Source of the DNA: Limnohabitans sp. B9-3
Lineage (GTDB): Bacteria; Pseudomonadota; Gammaproteobacteria; Burkholderiales; Burkholderiaceae_C
Assembly: GCF_002778325.1 (NCBI RefSeq)
Contig: NZ_NESI01000001.1
Coordinates: forward strand, 62,001 to 126,000
Direction of reading: 5' to 3'
Length of the DNA stretch: 64,000 bases
The position numbers and the translations under genes are program-made. The notes beneath the pieces were generated by a model that searched no databases, was not told where the DNA came from, and saw only the letters and a list, made by a program, of their open reading frames with translations. Below, one piece after another: positions 35,622-45,348 of the stretch (position 1 is the stretch's first letter; each line of letters starts with the position of its first letter).

Positions 35622-37100
35622 ATGACTGTGTTGTTTGCGCCCCTGCCCCTCGACTTTGACCAGCTGGCACTTGCAGCCCGCATCAAACGAGGAAATGGCA
35701 TTGGCAACGACCCCGATTTAAGAACCGCGGGCGAACGGACCTACGCCGCCTTCGAAGCCGTGAACTTTGCACCTTTGCTGCCCCATGCAGCGCGGCAAGC
35801 GATGGCATCAGCCACGGAAGAAACCCTCACGCCACGTTTGCGTGACTGGCGACACATTCCCTACGCGCTGTGGCTCAGCGGCGGTCGTGGGCTGCACACG
35901 CAAACAGCCTTGGTCGACCGTTACTTGACCCAAACCCTGCACGAGACCGTGCGCAGCCGCCGACCCATGCGCTGGGGCCGCAGCATGCTGCACACCTATT
36001 GGCAGCACTTCGACCTTGACAATCCGGTGCTGCTCAAACTTGCCAAAGCCGCAGGGACCTTCTTCAAACAGCCCAGGGTGATTCAGTCTTTACAAGAGGG
36101 TCAGTCGGCGGGCTTGGTCCGTTTGGTCACCGAGCTCGACATGTTTGACCCCAAGCTCGGCCCAGCCAACATCGCCCAAGACATCTTGAGCTTGCCACCG
36201 GATGTCAGCTTGGTGCAGTGGCAAAGTCACCACAGCCTGAGCGAAGGCTTTTGGCTCAGCCCGTTTTGCCGCCAAGCGTTTGCGCTGGCCTTGAGAGCGC
36301 CCGAAGACGTGCGCAGCAGCTTGACCTTCGTGCGGCGCATTTGCGAATGGGCTGTGCATGCGCCCAACACCGACACACGCCGCTTTCGCTACCCGCTGTG
36401 CCGCGACGACTTTGCCTACAACTTGCTTTCGCCGTGGTTTGAACGCTCCCCGCCGCCCGAGTTGCAAAACGCGTTGCTGTCTGAACTGCTGCGCACCTTA
36501 GGCGATCCGCGTCACGACCACGCCGGATGGCTGGGCGTGCGCCGCGAAGCCATCGCCACCGCCAGCCGCTGGGCCACTGCACGCACGTTGGACGCGTTTT
36601 TTGACATTTTGAAACACACCCAAGACGACATCGGCCCCTACCGCCGCCAGTTTTGGCAAGCCTATTCGCAAGGGGGTCACATCAGCGAAGCCTGGGTGGC
36701 CTTGGGCTCCGATGCAGCCGCACAACTGGCACGCATCGACCCCGAGGGCGATTTGAGCTACGCCCAAATCTTAGGAAAAATCGCGCCCAACCAATGCGTG
36801 CTCATGCTGCGCATGGGCGATTTGTTGCTGTGCGACTGGAGCCACCAAGGCCGCCTGCGTGCCATCTCGGCCGCCAGCCGGCAAGCGCCAAAGCTTTACC
36901 TGCCACATTACGAACTGTTCGAGCTGCGCTTTGCCACCCCCTTGGACTTCAACCAAGGCCAAGACCAAGACCCTGGGTTGATGCACACCGGCTCCAAACA
37001 AGGCACTTGGCAAGACACAGCGCGGGCGTTCATCGCCCAGCATTTGAATATTCATCTCCCTCTGGCAGACCTGATGCCAAACGATCAGACCGCAGCCTGA
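35622..37100 (+). CDS. zorC: ZorC-like EH_Signature domain protein
   Basis: The 492-residue soluble protein ends in a region (about 335-480) with the EH_Signature pattern: YRRQFWQAYSQGGHISEAWV, then VLMLRMGDLLLCDWSHQGRLRA, then PKLYLPHYE and a late GTWQDTARAFIAQHL. EH_Signature proteins are the ZorC component of type I Zorya. The N-terminal ~300 residues are helical with no recognised motif. It is the last gene of the recD-zorABC run; a ZorD-type SNF2 helicase/nuclease is not found downstream, where acs begins. Assignment rests on domain pattern and gene order, recalled without a search. Confidence 0.72.
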   Translation: MTVLFAPLPLDFDQLALAARIKRGNGIGNDPDLRTAGERTYAAFEAVNFAPLLPHAARQAMASATEETLTPRLRDWRHIPYALWLSGGRGLHTQTALVDRYLTQTLHETVRSRRPMRWGRSMLHTYWQHFDLDNPVLLKLAKAAGTFFKQPRVIQSLQEGQSAGLVRLVTELDMFDPKLGPANIAQDILSLPPDVSLVQWQSHHSLSEGFWLSPFCRQAFALALRAPEDVRSSLTFVRRICEWAVHAPNTDTRRFRYPLCRDDFAYNLLSPWFERSPPPELQNALLSELLRTLGDPRHDHAGWLGVRREAIATASRWATARTLDAFFDILKHTQDDIGPYRRQFWQAYSQGGHISEAWVALGSDAAAQLARIDPEGDLSYAQILGKIAPNQCVLMLRMGDLLLCDWSHQGRLRAISAASRQAPKLYLPHYELFELRFATPLDFNQGQDQDPGLMHTGSKQGTWQDTARAFIAQHLNIHLPLADLMPNDQTAA

Positions 37101-37223
37101 ACAAGGAGCACTCATAGGCGTCCGGCGATTGTCAGCCTCGACTCAGTCAGACCCTTGTAAGAGCTCAGCCCCACAGTTGTAGGGTTTTAAAGTTAGTTGA
37201 CCCATCAAGAGGAGACCGTTTCC

Positions 37224-39188
37224 ATGAGCGACATCACCATTCACCTGCCATCCGCAGAGTTCGTTAAACAGGCCAACGTGTCCGGCATGGCCGCCTACGA
37301 CGCCTTGTGCCAAAAAGCGGAGACGGATTACGAAGGCTTCTGGGCCGAGCAAGCACGCGAGTTGCTGAGCTGGAAGACCCCCTTCACCAAAGTGCTTGAC
37401 GAGAGCAACGCCCCTTTCTTCAAGTGGTTCGAAGACGGCACGTTGAACGCCTCTTACAACTGCCTAGACCGCAACATCGAAAAAGGCTTGGGCGACAAGA
37501 CCGCCATCATTTTCGAAGCCGACGGCGGCGAAGTGACCAAAGCCACCTACAGCCAATTGCTGGCCAAAACTTGCCAATATGCCAACGCCCTGAAATCAGT
37601 CGGCGTGAAAAAAGGCGACCGCGTGATGATCTACATCTCGATGTCGATCGAAGGCGTGGCCGCCATGCAAGCGTGTGCCCGTATCGGCGCCACCCACTCG
37701 GTGGTGTTCGGCGGCTTTTCTGCCCAATCCTTGCGTGACCGCATTGAAGACACTGGCTCGGTGGCCGTCATCACCGCTGACCAACAAGTGCGCGGTGGCA
37801 AGCACCTGCCCCTCAAAGCCATCGTCGACGAAGCCATCTCGTTGGGCGGCTGCGATTCTGTGAAAAACGTGTTGGTGGTCAAACGCACCGGTGGCGATGT
37901 GGCCATGGTCGCAGGCCGTGACCAATGGTTGGGCGACTTGGCCGACAAGCAAGCCACCACTTGCGAACCAGAATGGGTGGGCGCTGAGCACCCCCTGTTC
38001 TTGCTCTACACATCGGGCTCGACAGGCAAGCCCAAAGGCGTGCAACACAGTACCGGCGGCTACTTGCTGCACGCCGCCTTGACCACCAAGTGGACGTTCG
38101 ACTTGAAAGACAACGACGTGTTTTGGTGCACTGCCGACATCGGCTGGGTCACAGGCCACACTTACATCACCTACGGCCCCTTGGCTTTGGGCGGCACTGA
38201 AATCGTGTTCGAAGGCGTGCCTACTTACCCAGACGCTGGCCGATTCTGGAAAATGATTCAAGACCACAAAGTCTCGATTTTCTACACCGCACCCACCGCC
38301 ATCCGTTCACTCATCAAAGCGGCCGAAGCCAACGATGCTGTACATCCCAAGAGCTACGACTTGTCGAGCCTGCGTTTGTTGGGGTCGGTGGGCGAGCCGA
38401 TCAACCCAGCCGCTTGGGAGTGGTACTACAAGCATGTGGGCGGCAGCCGTTGCCCCGTGGTGGACACCTTCTGGCAAACCGAAACCGGCGGTCACATGAT
38501 CACCCCACTGCCAGGCGTCACACCCATGGTGCCCGGCTCTTGCACCTTGCCCTTCCCCGGCATTCAAGCGGCCATCGTGGACGAAGCGGGCAACGACATG
38601 CCCAACGGTCAAGGCGGCATCTTGGTGGTCAAGCGCCCATGGCCGTCGATGATTCGCACCATTTGGGGTGACCCAGAGCGCTTCAAGAAAAGCTACTACC
38701 CCGACGAGTTCCAAGGCAAGTACTACTTGGCGGGCGACGGCGCGATTCGTGACGAAAAAACGGGTTACTTCACCATCACGGGCCGTATCGACGACGTGTT
38801 GAACGTGTCGGGCCACCGCATGGGCACGATGGAAATCGAATCAGCCTTGGTCAGTTGCACCGAGCTGGTGGCCGAAGCTGCGGTGGTCGGTCGTCCTGAC
38901 GACACCACTGGCGAAGCCATCTGCGCGTTTGTGGTGTTGAAGCGTTCACGTCCAGAAGGTGACGAGGCCAAAGCGATTGCCAAAATCTTGCGTGACCACG
39001 TGGGCAAAGAAATTGGCCCCATCGCCAAGCCCAAAGACATCCGCTTTGGCGACAACTTGCCCAAGACCCGCTCGGGCAAGATCATGCGCCGCTTGTTGCG
39101 CAGCTTGGCCAAGAACGAGGCGATCACACAAGACACCTCGACGCTTGAAAACCCAGCGATTCTGGACCAGTTGACCGACAACCACTGA
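37224..39188 (+). CDS. acs: Acetyl-CoA synthetase Acs
   Basis: The 654-residue AMP-forming enzyme converts acetate, ATP and CoA to acetyl-CoA. Motifs are [19 protein letters not shown] (ATP/AMP binding, ~265-283), [33 protein letters not shown] and the C-terminal [14 protein letters not shown], whose lysine is catalytic and the usual acetylation target. The start ATG 37224 is preceded by AAGAGGAG; an upstream TTG-type start would lack such a site. Length equals that of typical Acs. It ends at a bidirectional terminator. Confidence 0.95.
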   Translation: MSDITIHLPSAEFVKQANVSGMAAYDALCQKAETDYEGFWAEQARELLSWKTPFTKVLDESNAPFFKWFEDGTLNASYNCLDRNIEKGLGDKTAIIFEADGGEVTKATYSQLLAKTCQYANALKSVGVKKGDRVMIYISMSIEGVAAMQACARIGATHSVVFGGFSAQSLRDRIEDTGSVAVITADQQVRGGKHLPLKAIVDEAISLGGCDSVKNVLVVKRTGGDVAMVAGRDQWLGDLADKQATTCEPEWVGAEHPLFLLYTSGSTGKPKGVQHSTGGYLLHAALTTKWTFDLKDNDVFWCTADIGWVTGHTYITYGPLALGGTEIVFEGVPTYPDAGRFWKMIQDHKVSIFYTAPTAIRSLIKAAEANDAVHPKSYDLSSLRLLGSVGEPINPAAWEWYYKHVGGSRCPVVDTFWQTETGGHMITPLPGVTPMVPGSCTLPFPGIQAAIVDEAGNDMPNGQGGILVVKRPWPSMIRTIWGDPERFKKSYYPDEFQGKYYLAGDGAIRDEKTGYFTITGRIDDVLNVSGHRMGTMEIESALVSCTELVAEAAVVGRPDDTTGEAICAFVVLKRSRPEGDEAKAIAKILRDHVGKEIGPIAKPKDIRFGDNLPKTRSGKIMRRLLRSLAKNEAITQDTSTLENPAILDQLTDNH

Positions 39189-39236
39189 TCGGTGAGTGTC
39201 TGACATCGGGCTCTGCCACAGAGCCCGATGGCCCAC

Positions 39237-39271
39237 AAAAAAGCCCGCTGAAATTTTCAGCGGGCTTTTTG
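39237..39271. terminator. Bidirectional terminator between acs and the aldarate operon
   Basis: A-rich DNA, AGCCCGCTGAAA, a one-base centre, TTTCAGCGGGCT and a T-run form a long stem flanked by A and T tracts. It can end transcription of acs on the plus strand and of the long minus-strand operon. Confidence 0.88.
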
Positions 39272-39300
39272 TTGGCCGGATGCAGGCGGCACATGAAGCG

Positions 39301-40071
39301 TTAAGCGTCGTACCCCGGATTGAGTCGATCCAGTCGTCGCAACAGGGCAGGCCAAGCCAACAGACCCGCAGAACCTTGTGCTTGCTGCAGGCGCATGGCG
39401 GTTTCCACACCGTCCAACACCTTTTGCGGCACCATGCTCAGCTCACCGCCCGCTTGGGCGCTGATTTGAATTTGGCAGGTGGACTCCAAGAAGTACATGG
39501 CCAAAAAGGCGTCAGCCACCGTCTTGCCCACCGTCAACAAACCATGGTTGCGCAGCACCATGTAGTTGCTGCTGCCCATGTCGGCCTTGAGGCGCGCCCG
39601 CTCATCGTCGTGCACCGCCAAGCCTTCGTAGTCGTGGTAGCCGAGCGAGCTCATCAACAGCGTGGCCTGCTGCGAAATAGGCAACACACCCGCCTTTTGC
39701 GCACTCACGGCCACACCCGCACGCGAGTGGGTGTGCAACACACACACGGCATCGTGACGGGCGTCGTGAATCGTGCTGTGAATCACAAACCCTGCACGGT
39801 TGACATGGAACTCAGACGGCGTGATTTGGTTGCCCGCCATGTCAATGCGAATCAACGACGAAGCGGTGATTTCGTCGAACATCAAACCATAGGGATTGAT
39901 CAAGAACTGCGGTGAATCTCCTGACACGCTGTCAGGCAACTTGGCGCTGATGTGCGTGAAGATCAAATCGCTCATGCCGTACATCGCCACGAGGCGATAA
40001 CACGCGGCGAGGTCCACACGCAGGGCCCATTCTTCGGGGCTGACTTGGTTTTTGAGTGAAGGTATGTGCAT
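39301..40071 (-). CDS. Class II aldolase/adducin family protein
   Basis: The 256-residue protein has the class II aldolase zinc ligands in HTHSRAG (near residue 112) and RNHGLLTVG (near 173), and the N-terminal ATYG/MSDLIFTHISAKLP substrate-loop region. Family members cleave or isomerise phosphorylated or acidic sugars using a divalent metal. As the final gene of the aldarate operon, next to garR, it is a candidate aldolase for 5-dehydro-4-deoxyglucarate, but this is inference: the known enzyme (GarL) belongs to another fold. Confidence 0.85.
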   Translation of the reverse strand: MHIPSLKNQVSPEEWALRVDLAACYRLVAMYGMSDLIFTHISAKLPDSVSGDSPQFLINPYGLMFDEITASSLIRIDMAGNQITPSEFHVNRAGFVIHSTIHDARHDAVCVLHTHSRAGVAVSAQKAGVLPISQQATLLMSSLGYHDYEGLAVHDDERARLKADMGSSNYMVLRNHGLLTVGKTVADAFLAMYFLESTCQIQISAQAGGELSMVPQKVLDGVETAMRLQQAQGSAGLLAWPALLRRLDRLNPGYDA

Positions 40072-40083
40072 AAGAAAAGGATA

Positions 40084-40962
40084 TCAGCCTTCGCTGACCT
40101 CGTGTGACGCCATGAGCTCTAGGGATTTCACCAATGCCGAGTGGTCCAGCTGGTCCCAGCCTTGGGCAGCACACACTTGCATGAGTTGCGCCGCTGAGGC
40201 GGTTTGCGGTAATGCCACGCCCATGGCCTTGGCACCGCTGAGGGCCAACCCCAAATCTTTTTGGTGCAGCGCAATGCGAAAACCCGGGTTAAACGTGCGC
40301 TTGATCATGCGCTCGCCGTGTACTTCCAAAATACGGCTTGATGCAAAACCACCCATCAAAGCAGCGCGCACTTTGGCGGGATCAGCACCCGCTTTGCTGG
40401 CGAACAGCAAAGCCTCACCCACCGCAGCGATGTTGAGTGCAACGATGATTTGGTTGGCCACCTTGGTGGTCTGACCATCGCCGTTGCCGCCCACATGGGT
40501 GATGTTTTTGCCCATCAACTCGAACAATGGTTTGACACGCGCAAACGTGTCATCTGTACCGCCCACCATGATGGTTAAGCTCGCAGCCTTGGCCCCCACT
40601 TCACCACCTGACACGGGGGCATCGAGGTACTCTGCACCCTTGGCGTTGACTTGTTGGGCGAAGGCCTTGGTGTCGATAGGCGAGATGGAGCTCATGTCCA
40701 CCACCACTTTGCCAGCGCTTAAGCCCTCGGCCACGCCGTCTTTGCTAAACAACACGGTCTGCACATCGGGCGTGTCGGGCAACATCAAAAAGATGATGTC
40801 GGCCGCACGCGCCACATCGGCGTTGGTGGCGCACACGGTGGCGCCCTGCAAGCCTTCGGGCACTTTGCTGCGGGTGCGTACAAACATCTCGTGGCCAGCG
40901 GCCAACAGGTGTTGCGCCATGGGGGCGCCCATGATGCCTAAGCCAATAAATCCTAATTTCAT
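40084..40962 (-). CDS. garR: 2-hydroxy-3-oxopropionate (tartronate semialdehyde) reductase GarR-like
   Basis: The 292-residue beta-hydroxyacid dehydrogenase has the NAD-binding GLGIMGAPMAQHLLAAGH at ~7-24, the substrate loop EYLDAPVSGGEVGAKAASLT near 115-135 and the catalytic lysine in GQTTKVANQ. This pattern is that of GarR/GlxR. It would reduce tartronate semialdehyde to glycerate in aldarate catabolism. It lies 12 bases upstream of the class II aldolase gene in the same operon. Confidence 0.88.
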   Translation of the reverse strand: MKLGFIGLGIMGAPMAQHLLAAGHEMFVRTRSKVPEGLQGATVCATNADVARAADIIFLMLPDTPDVQTVLFSKDGVAEGLSAGKVVVDMSSISPIDTKAFAQQVNAKGAEYLDAPVSGGEVGAKAASLTIMVGGTDDTFARVKPLFELMGKNITHVGGNGDGQTTKVANQIIVALNIAAVGEALLFASKAGADPAKVRAALMGGFASSRILEVHGERMIKRTFNPGFRIALHQKDLGLALSGAKAMGVALPQTASAAQLMQVCAAQGWDQLDHSALVKSLELMASHEVSEG

Positions 40963-41003
40963 AGATGACCTTTCAGTGAATGGTTGGAATCCGCAGAGCT
41001 CAT

Positions 41004-41969
41004 TCAGTCTGCGGTGATGCCGCGCGTTTTGATGACGGCGGTGTAACGCTTGCGATCGTTGTCGATGAATTTGCTGAATTCAGCTGGCGATGAGGTTTTA
41101 GGAATGCCGCCTAAATCGATCAAGCGGTTTTTCACATCCGGCATCTCAACAACCTCGCGGATGTCTGCAGACATTTTTTCAACCAGGCTTGTTGGCGTTC
41201 CCGCGGGTGCCAATAGACCAATCCAACTGATCGAATTAAACCCAGGAATACTGCCCTCGGCCAAGGTGGGCACATCCGGCAAAGCGCTCACACGCTGTTC
41301 ACTGGTCACGGCCAAAGCCCGCAGTCTGCCGGCCTTGACGTGACCGCTGGCCTCCAACACCGTCATGAACGACAGCTGCACATTGCCTGCCAACAAGTCC
41401 GTGATAGCAGGGCCGCCGCCTCTGTACGGGACGTGCACGATGAAGGTGCCGGTGGCATCTTTGAACATTTCGGCGGCCAAATGTGGACCGCCACCCGCGC
41501 CCGAACTGCTGTAGTTCAGTTTGCCGGGTTGGCTTTTGGCAAGCGTGATGAATTCTTTGTCAGACTTCGCTGGGACCGATGGGTTGATCATCATCGCCAG
41601 GGGTAATTCGGCCACCAACGAAATGGGGACAAACGCTTTGTCAGGGTCGTAGGGAAGTTTTTTGTACAGCGCTGGATTAATGGACTGGGTGCCCACGTTA
41701 CCCATCAAAAGCGTGTAACCGTCGGGTTTGGCTTTCGCCACAAAGTCGGCCCCCACTTGCCCCGCTGCGCCCCCTTTGTTGTCAATGGTGACGGGCTGGC
41801 CCCACTTGACGCTGAGCTTTTGAGCCACGATACGGGCCCCTGTGTCGGTGCCGCCACCTGGCGGAAACGGAACGACGATGGTCACAGCTTTGTCTGGCCA
41901 AGCCCAAGCGGACGTGATGGACAACACACACCAGGCGACAGCCATCAAGGAACGTGAAGTCTTGGTCAT
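41004..41969 (-). CDS. Bug/TctC family tripartite tricarboxylate transporter substrate-binding protein
   Basis: The 321-residue periplasmic protein has a signal peptide ending at SAWAW and the Bug core [65 protein letters not shown] and VPYRGGGPAITDLLAG. Bug proteins bind carboxylic or amino acids. No TctA/TctB membrane genes are adjacent. It lies inside the aldarate operon, between gudD and garR, so an aldarate or related acid is a reasonable ligand guess. Confidence 0.9.
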   Translation of the reverse strand: MTKTSRSLMAVAWCVLSITSAWAWPDKAVTIVVPFPPGGGTDTGARIVAQKLSVKWGQPVTIDNKGGAAGQVGADFVAKAKPDGYTLLMGNVGTQSINPALYKKLPYDPDKAFVPISLVAELPLAMMINPSVPAKSDKEFITLAKSQPGKLNYSSSGAGGGPHLAAEMFKDATGTFIVHVPYRGGGPAITDLLAGNVQLSFMTVLEASGHVKAGRLRALAVTSEQRVSALPDVPTLAEGSIPGFNSISWIGLLAPAGTPTSLVEKMSADIREVVEMPDVKNRLIDLGGIPKTSSPAEFSKFIDNDRKRYTAVIKTRGITAD

Positions 41970-41987
41970 GAGGTGATCTGTGTCCTG

Positions 41988-43331
41988 TTAACGCACCATG
42001 CAAGGGCGCTTGTGGTCAAACTTCCAACCTGGAATCAAGTACTGCATGGCCGTCGCATCGTCGCGCGAGCCCAAGCCGTGTTGCAAGTACAGCTGATGCG
42101 CGGCTTCGACTTTGGCCATGTCCAGTGCAATGCCCAAGCCCGGTTTTTTAGGCACCTGCACATGACCATCCACAATTTGCAGCGGCTCTTGGGTCAGTCC
42201 CTGGCCGTCTTGCCAAATCCAATGGGTGTCAATGGCCGTGACTTTGCCGGGTGCAGCCGCCGCCACGTGGGTGAACATGGCCAGCGACACGTCGAAATGG
42301 TTGTTGGAATGCGAGCCCCAAGTCAGCCCCCAATCGCGGCAGGTTTGCGCCACACGCACCGAACCCGCCATGGTCCAAAAATGCGGATCGGCCAAGGGAA
42401 TGTCCACACTTTGCAGCGACAGGGAATGCACCATTTGTCGCCAATCGGTGGCCACCATATTGGTCGCAGTGGGCAAACCGGTTTCGCGTCGGAACTCAGC
42501 CATGACTTCGCGACCGCTGAAGCCTTCTTCGGCACCACAAGGGTCTTCGGCGTAGGCCACCACGCCCCGCATGTCGCGCATTAGGCGAATGGCTTCTTTG
42601 AGCGACCAGCCGCCGTTGGGGTCTAAGGTGACACGGGCTTGTGGGAAGCGTGCGTGCAAGGCGCTGACGGCTTCAATTTCAGCCTCGCCCGCCAACACGC
42701 CACCTTTGAGTTTGAAATCATTAAAGCCATATTTCTCACGCGCGGCTTCGGCCAAACGCACCACCGACTCAGGCGTCATGGCTTTTTCGTTGCGCAAGCG
42801 AAACCACGCATTGTCGGCATCGGCCTCTTGGCGATACGGCAAATCGGTTTGGGTGCGGTCACCAACAAAGAACAGGTAACCCAGCATCTCCACCGCGCTG
42901 CGTTGCTGGCCTTCGCCCAACAGCGCGGCCACAGGCACGTTCAGGTGTTGGCCCAGCAAGTCAAGCAAGGCCGACTCCACCGCCGTGATGGCGTGGATGG
43001 TGGTACGCAAATCGAAGGTTTGCAAGCCACGCCCGCCCACATCGCGGTCGGCAAAGCGGGTGCGCATGGTGTTGAGCACGGCTTGCACATTGCCAATGCT
43101 TTGGCCCACCACCAGCTCGGTGGCGTCTTCCAACGTGGCGCGAATCTTTTCGCCGCCAGGCACTTCCCCAATGCCGGTGCGACCCGCGTTGTCGGTAAGG
43201 ATGAGGATGTTGCGGGTGAAAAATGCGCCGTGTGCGCCCGAAAGATTGAGCAACATGCTGTCATGCCCCGCGACGGGGATGACACGCAGTTGGGTGATGA
43301 CAGGGGCTTGCGTCACAGGGGTATGGGTCAT
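41988..43331 (-). CDS. gudD: Glucarate dehydratase GudD
   Basis: The 447-residue enolase-superfamily enzyme converts D-glucarate (and often L-idarate) to 5-dehydro-4-deoxy-D-glucarate. Matches include [26 protein letters not shown], the catalytic lysine in [40 protein letters not shown] and the histidine in [20 protein letters not shown]. Start ATG 43331 gives almost exactly the E. coli length (446). An upstream in-frame start overlaps the preceding bug gene. It is expressed within the udh operon. Confidence 0.95.
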   Translation of the reverse strand: MTHTPVTQAPVITQLRVIPVAGHDSMLLNLSGAHGAFFTRNILILTDNAGRTGIGEVPGGEKIRATLEDATELVVGQSIGNVQAVLNTMRTRFADRDVGGRGLQTFDLRTTIHAITAVESALLDLLGQHLNVPVAALLGEGQQRSAVEMLGYLFFVGDRTQTDLPYRQEADADNAWFRLRNEKAMTPESVVRLAEAAREKYGFNDFKLKGGVLAGEAEIEAVSALHARFPQARVTLDPNGGWSLKEAIRLMRDMRGVVAYAEDPCGAEEGFSGREVMAEFRRETGLPTATNMVATDWRQMVHSLSLQSVDIPLADPHFWTMAGSVRVAQTCRDWGLTWGSHSNNHFDVSLAMFTHVAAAAPGKVTAIDTHWIWQDGQGLTQEPLQIVDGHVQVPKKPGLGIALDMAKVEAAHQLYLQHGLGSRDDATAMQYLIPGWKFDHKRPCMVR

Positions 43332-43338
43332 AAATCGT

Positions 43339-44301
43339 TCAGTCTGCTTTGATGTTGCGGGTTTCAATCAGCTTCTTCCAACGCGCAAACTCTGCCGCTT
43401 GAAATGCCGTGAATTGCTCGGGCGTGTTGGCCACGATTTCAAACCCCAACTCCAACAGTTTGGGTTTGACTTGCGGGTCGTTCAAGGCCGAGACGATGGC
43501 GGCATGCAACTTGGCTTTGATGTCAGCCGGCAAGCCTTTAGGCGCTGCCACCGCTTGCCAAGAGTTGACGTTGGCTTCTTTGATGCCCAACTCTTCCAAC
43601 GACGGCACATTGGGCAACAAGGGCGAGCGCTTGGCACTGGTGATTGAGAGCGCACGCAACTTGCCCGCCACGATTTGCGGCATGGCCGTGTTGATGTTCA
43701 TGAACGATGAATCCACTTGCGCACCCAGCAAATCAGTCATCACGGGGCCACCGCCTTTGTAGGGCACGTGAATGCCCGTGGTACCGGTTTGCAGCCAGAA
43801 CAACTCGGCCGTCAGGTGGTCGCTGCTGCCGTTGCCGGAAGAGGCAAAGGTCATTTTGTTGGGATTGGCCTTTTGGAAAGCGATCACATCGGCCATGGAT
43901 TTGTGGGGCGAGTTCACGGGCACCACCAACACGTTGGGCGCTTGCACGGCGACGGTGATGTAGTCAAAGTCCTTCAAGGCGTCGTAAGGCACTTTGGTCA
44001 ACAAATGCGGGGCGATCACGAACGGGCCCAAAGACGACACAAACAAGGTGTGGCCGTCGGGCGCAGCACGCGTCACAAAACCCGCGCCAATCGTGCCCGT
44101 GGCACCGGCTTTGTTGTCGGTGATGAAGGTGCCGCCCAGCTTCTCTTGCAACTTAGGTGCGAGGGTGCGAGCGATCAAATCGGTGGAACCACCGGGTGGG
44201 AAAGGAACCACCAAGGTCACGTTTTTATCGGGCCAAGCGTAGGCCGCTGAAACAGCCAAAAGACCTGCCACACAGGACATTAAGAAATTGCGTTTTTTCA
44301 T
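43339..44301 (-). CDS. Bug/TctC family substrate-binding protein
   Basis: The 320-residue protein starts at ATG 44301 ([16 protein letters not shown]) with a signal peptide ending at SAAYAW. The mature protein opens [20 protein letters not shown] and includes [25 protein letters not shown] and [18 protein letters not shown]. It lies between the SMP-30 lactonase and gudD. Longer upstream reading in this frame overlaps the lactonase gene and is rejected. Confidence 0.9.
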   Translation of the reverse strand: MKKRNFLMSCVAGLLAVSAAYAWPDKNVTLVVPFPPGGSTDLIARTLAPKLQEKLGGTFITDNKAGATGTIGAGFVTRAAPDGHTLFVSSLGPFVIAPHLLTKVPYDALKDFDYITVAVQAPNVLVVPVNSPHKSMADVIAFQKANPNKMTFASSGNGSSDHLTAELFWLQTGTTGIHVPYKGGGPVMTDLLGAQVDSSFMNINTAMPQIVAGKLRALSITSAKRSPLLPNVPSLEELGIKEANVNSWQAVAAPKGLPADIKAKLHAAIVSALNDPQVKPKLLELGFEIVANTPEQFTAFQAAEFARWKKLIETRNIKAD

Positions 44302-44326
44302 AGAAAAGTCTCTTCTTAAGTTGATA

Positions 44327-45310
44327 TCAACCGAGCGCGTTCGCGCCGCGGGTGTTGGTGTAAATGGCATACAGCGAGTGGCTGCTGGCCATGAAAAGTC
44401 GGTTGTTTTTAGCGCCCCCAAAACAGACATTGGCACAACGCTCGGGCAAGTGAATGTGGCCAATCGCCGTGCCATCTGGGGCAAACACACGCACGCCGTC
44501 GAGTTGCTCAGGGTTGCCGTGCGCCGAGCCATCGCTGCCCCAGCCGCACCAGAGGTTGCCATCTACATCGATGGCGATGCCGTCCAAAGCGCCAGGGCCT
44601 TGGGCATCAATCACCACGCGCCGGTTTGACAACGCACCTTGCGCATCGACGTCGTACGCCCACACTTGACGGTGTGGCTTGGCACGGCTCGCCACCACGT
44701 AGAGCACCGATTCATCGGGTGAAAAGGCCAAGCCATTGGGGCCCGGTACATCAGGCAACACCTGTTGCAATTCGCCCGTCTTTGGATCAATGCGGTACAC
44801 CGCTTGGGGCAACTCGGCCGGCGCAGGGTCGCCCTCCCAATCGCCCGCAATGCCAAAGGGCGGGTCAGTGAACCAGATCGCACCATTGCTTTGGCAGATG
44901 ATGTCGTTGGGTGAATTGAGGCGCTTGCCGTCAAAGCGATCGGCCAGTACCGTGATGCGCCCATCGTATTCGGTGCGCGTGATGCGGCGGGACAGATGCT
45001 CGCAACTCAACAAGCGCCCTTGTGTGTCGCGCGTATGGCCGTTCGCGTTGTTCGAGGGCGTGCGAAATTCACTGACCTGACCGGAGGTCTCATCCCAACG
45101 CAAGATGCGGTTGGAAGGAATGTCAGACACCAGCAGGTAGCGGCCATCGCCAAACCAAACAGGGCCTTCGGCCCAACGCATGCCGCTGAAAAGTTGCTCC
45201 ACGCTGCTGCTGAACACGCGCAATTTGAGGAACCGCTCGTCCAACACCTCAATGCGAGGATCAGGGTAGCGAGAGCTGGTAGCAAATGGGATGGCGGGAC
45301 CTGGGTTCAT
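44327..45310 (-). CDS. SMP-30/gluconolactonase family lactonase
   Basis: The 327-residue six-bladed propeller enzyme shows the SMP-30 features RWAEGPVWFGDGRYLLVSDI near the N-terminus, metal ligands in RLNSPNDIICQSNG and LPDVPGPNGLAFSPDESVLYV, and DGIAIDVDGNLWCGWGSDG. Between udh and gudD its likely role is to open the aldarolactone released by uronate dehydrogenase, giving glucarate or galactarate. No signal peptide is visible, so it is cytoplasmic. Confidence 0.88.
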   Translation of the reverse strand: MNPGPAIPFATSSRYPDPRIEVLDERFLKLRVFSSSVEQLFSGMRWAEGPVWFGDGRYLLVSDIPSNRILRWDETSGQVSEFRTPSNNANGHTRDTQGRLLSCEHLSRRITRTEYDGRITVLADRFDGKRLNSPNDIICQSNGAIWFTDPPFGIAGDWEGDPAPAELPQAVYRIDPKTGELQQVLPDVPGPNGLAFSPDESVLYVVASRAKPHRQVWAYDVDAQGALSNRRVVIDAQGPGALDGIAIDVDGNLWCGWGSDGSAHGNPEQLDGVRVFAPDGTAIGHIHLPERCANVCFGGAKNNRLFMASSHSLYAIYTNTRGANALG

Positions 45311-45348
45311 AAGGATGTGTCAGTTCAGGTGAATGTGCCGCTTGGGGC

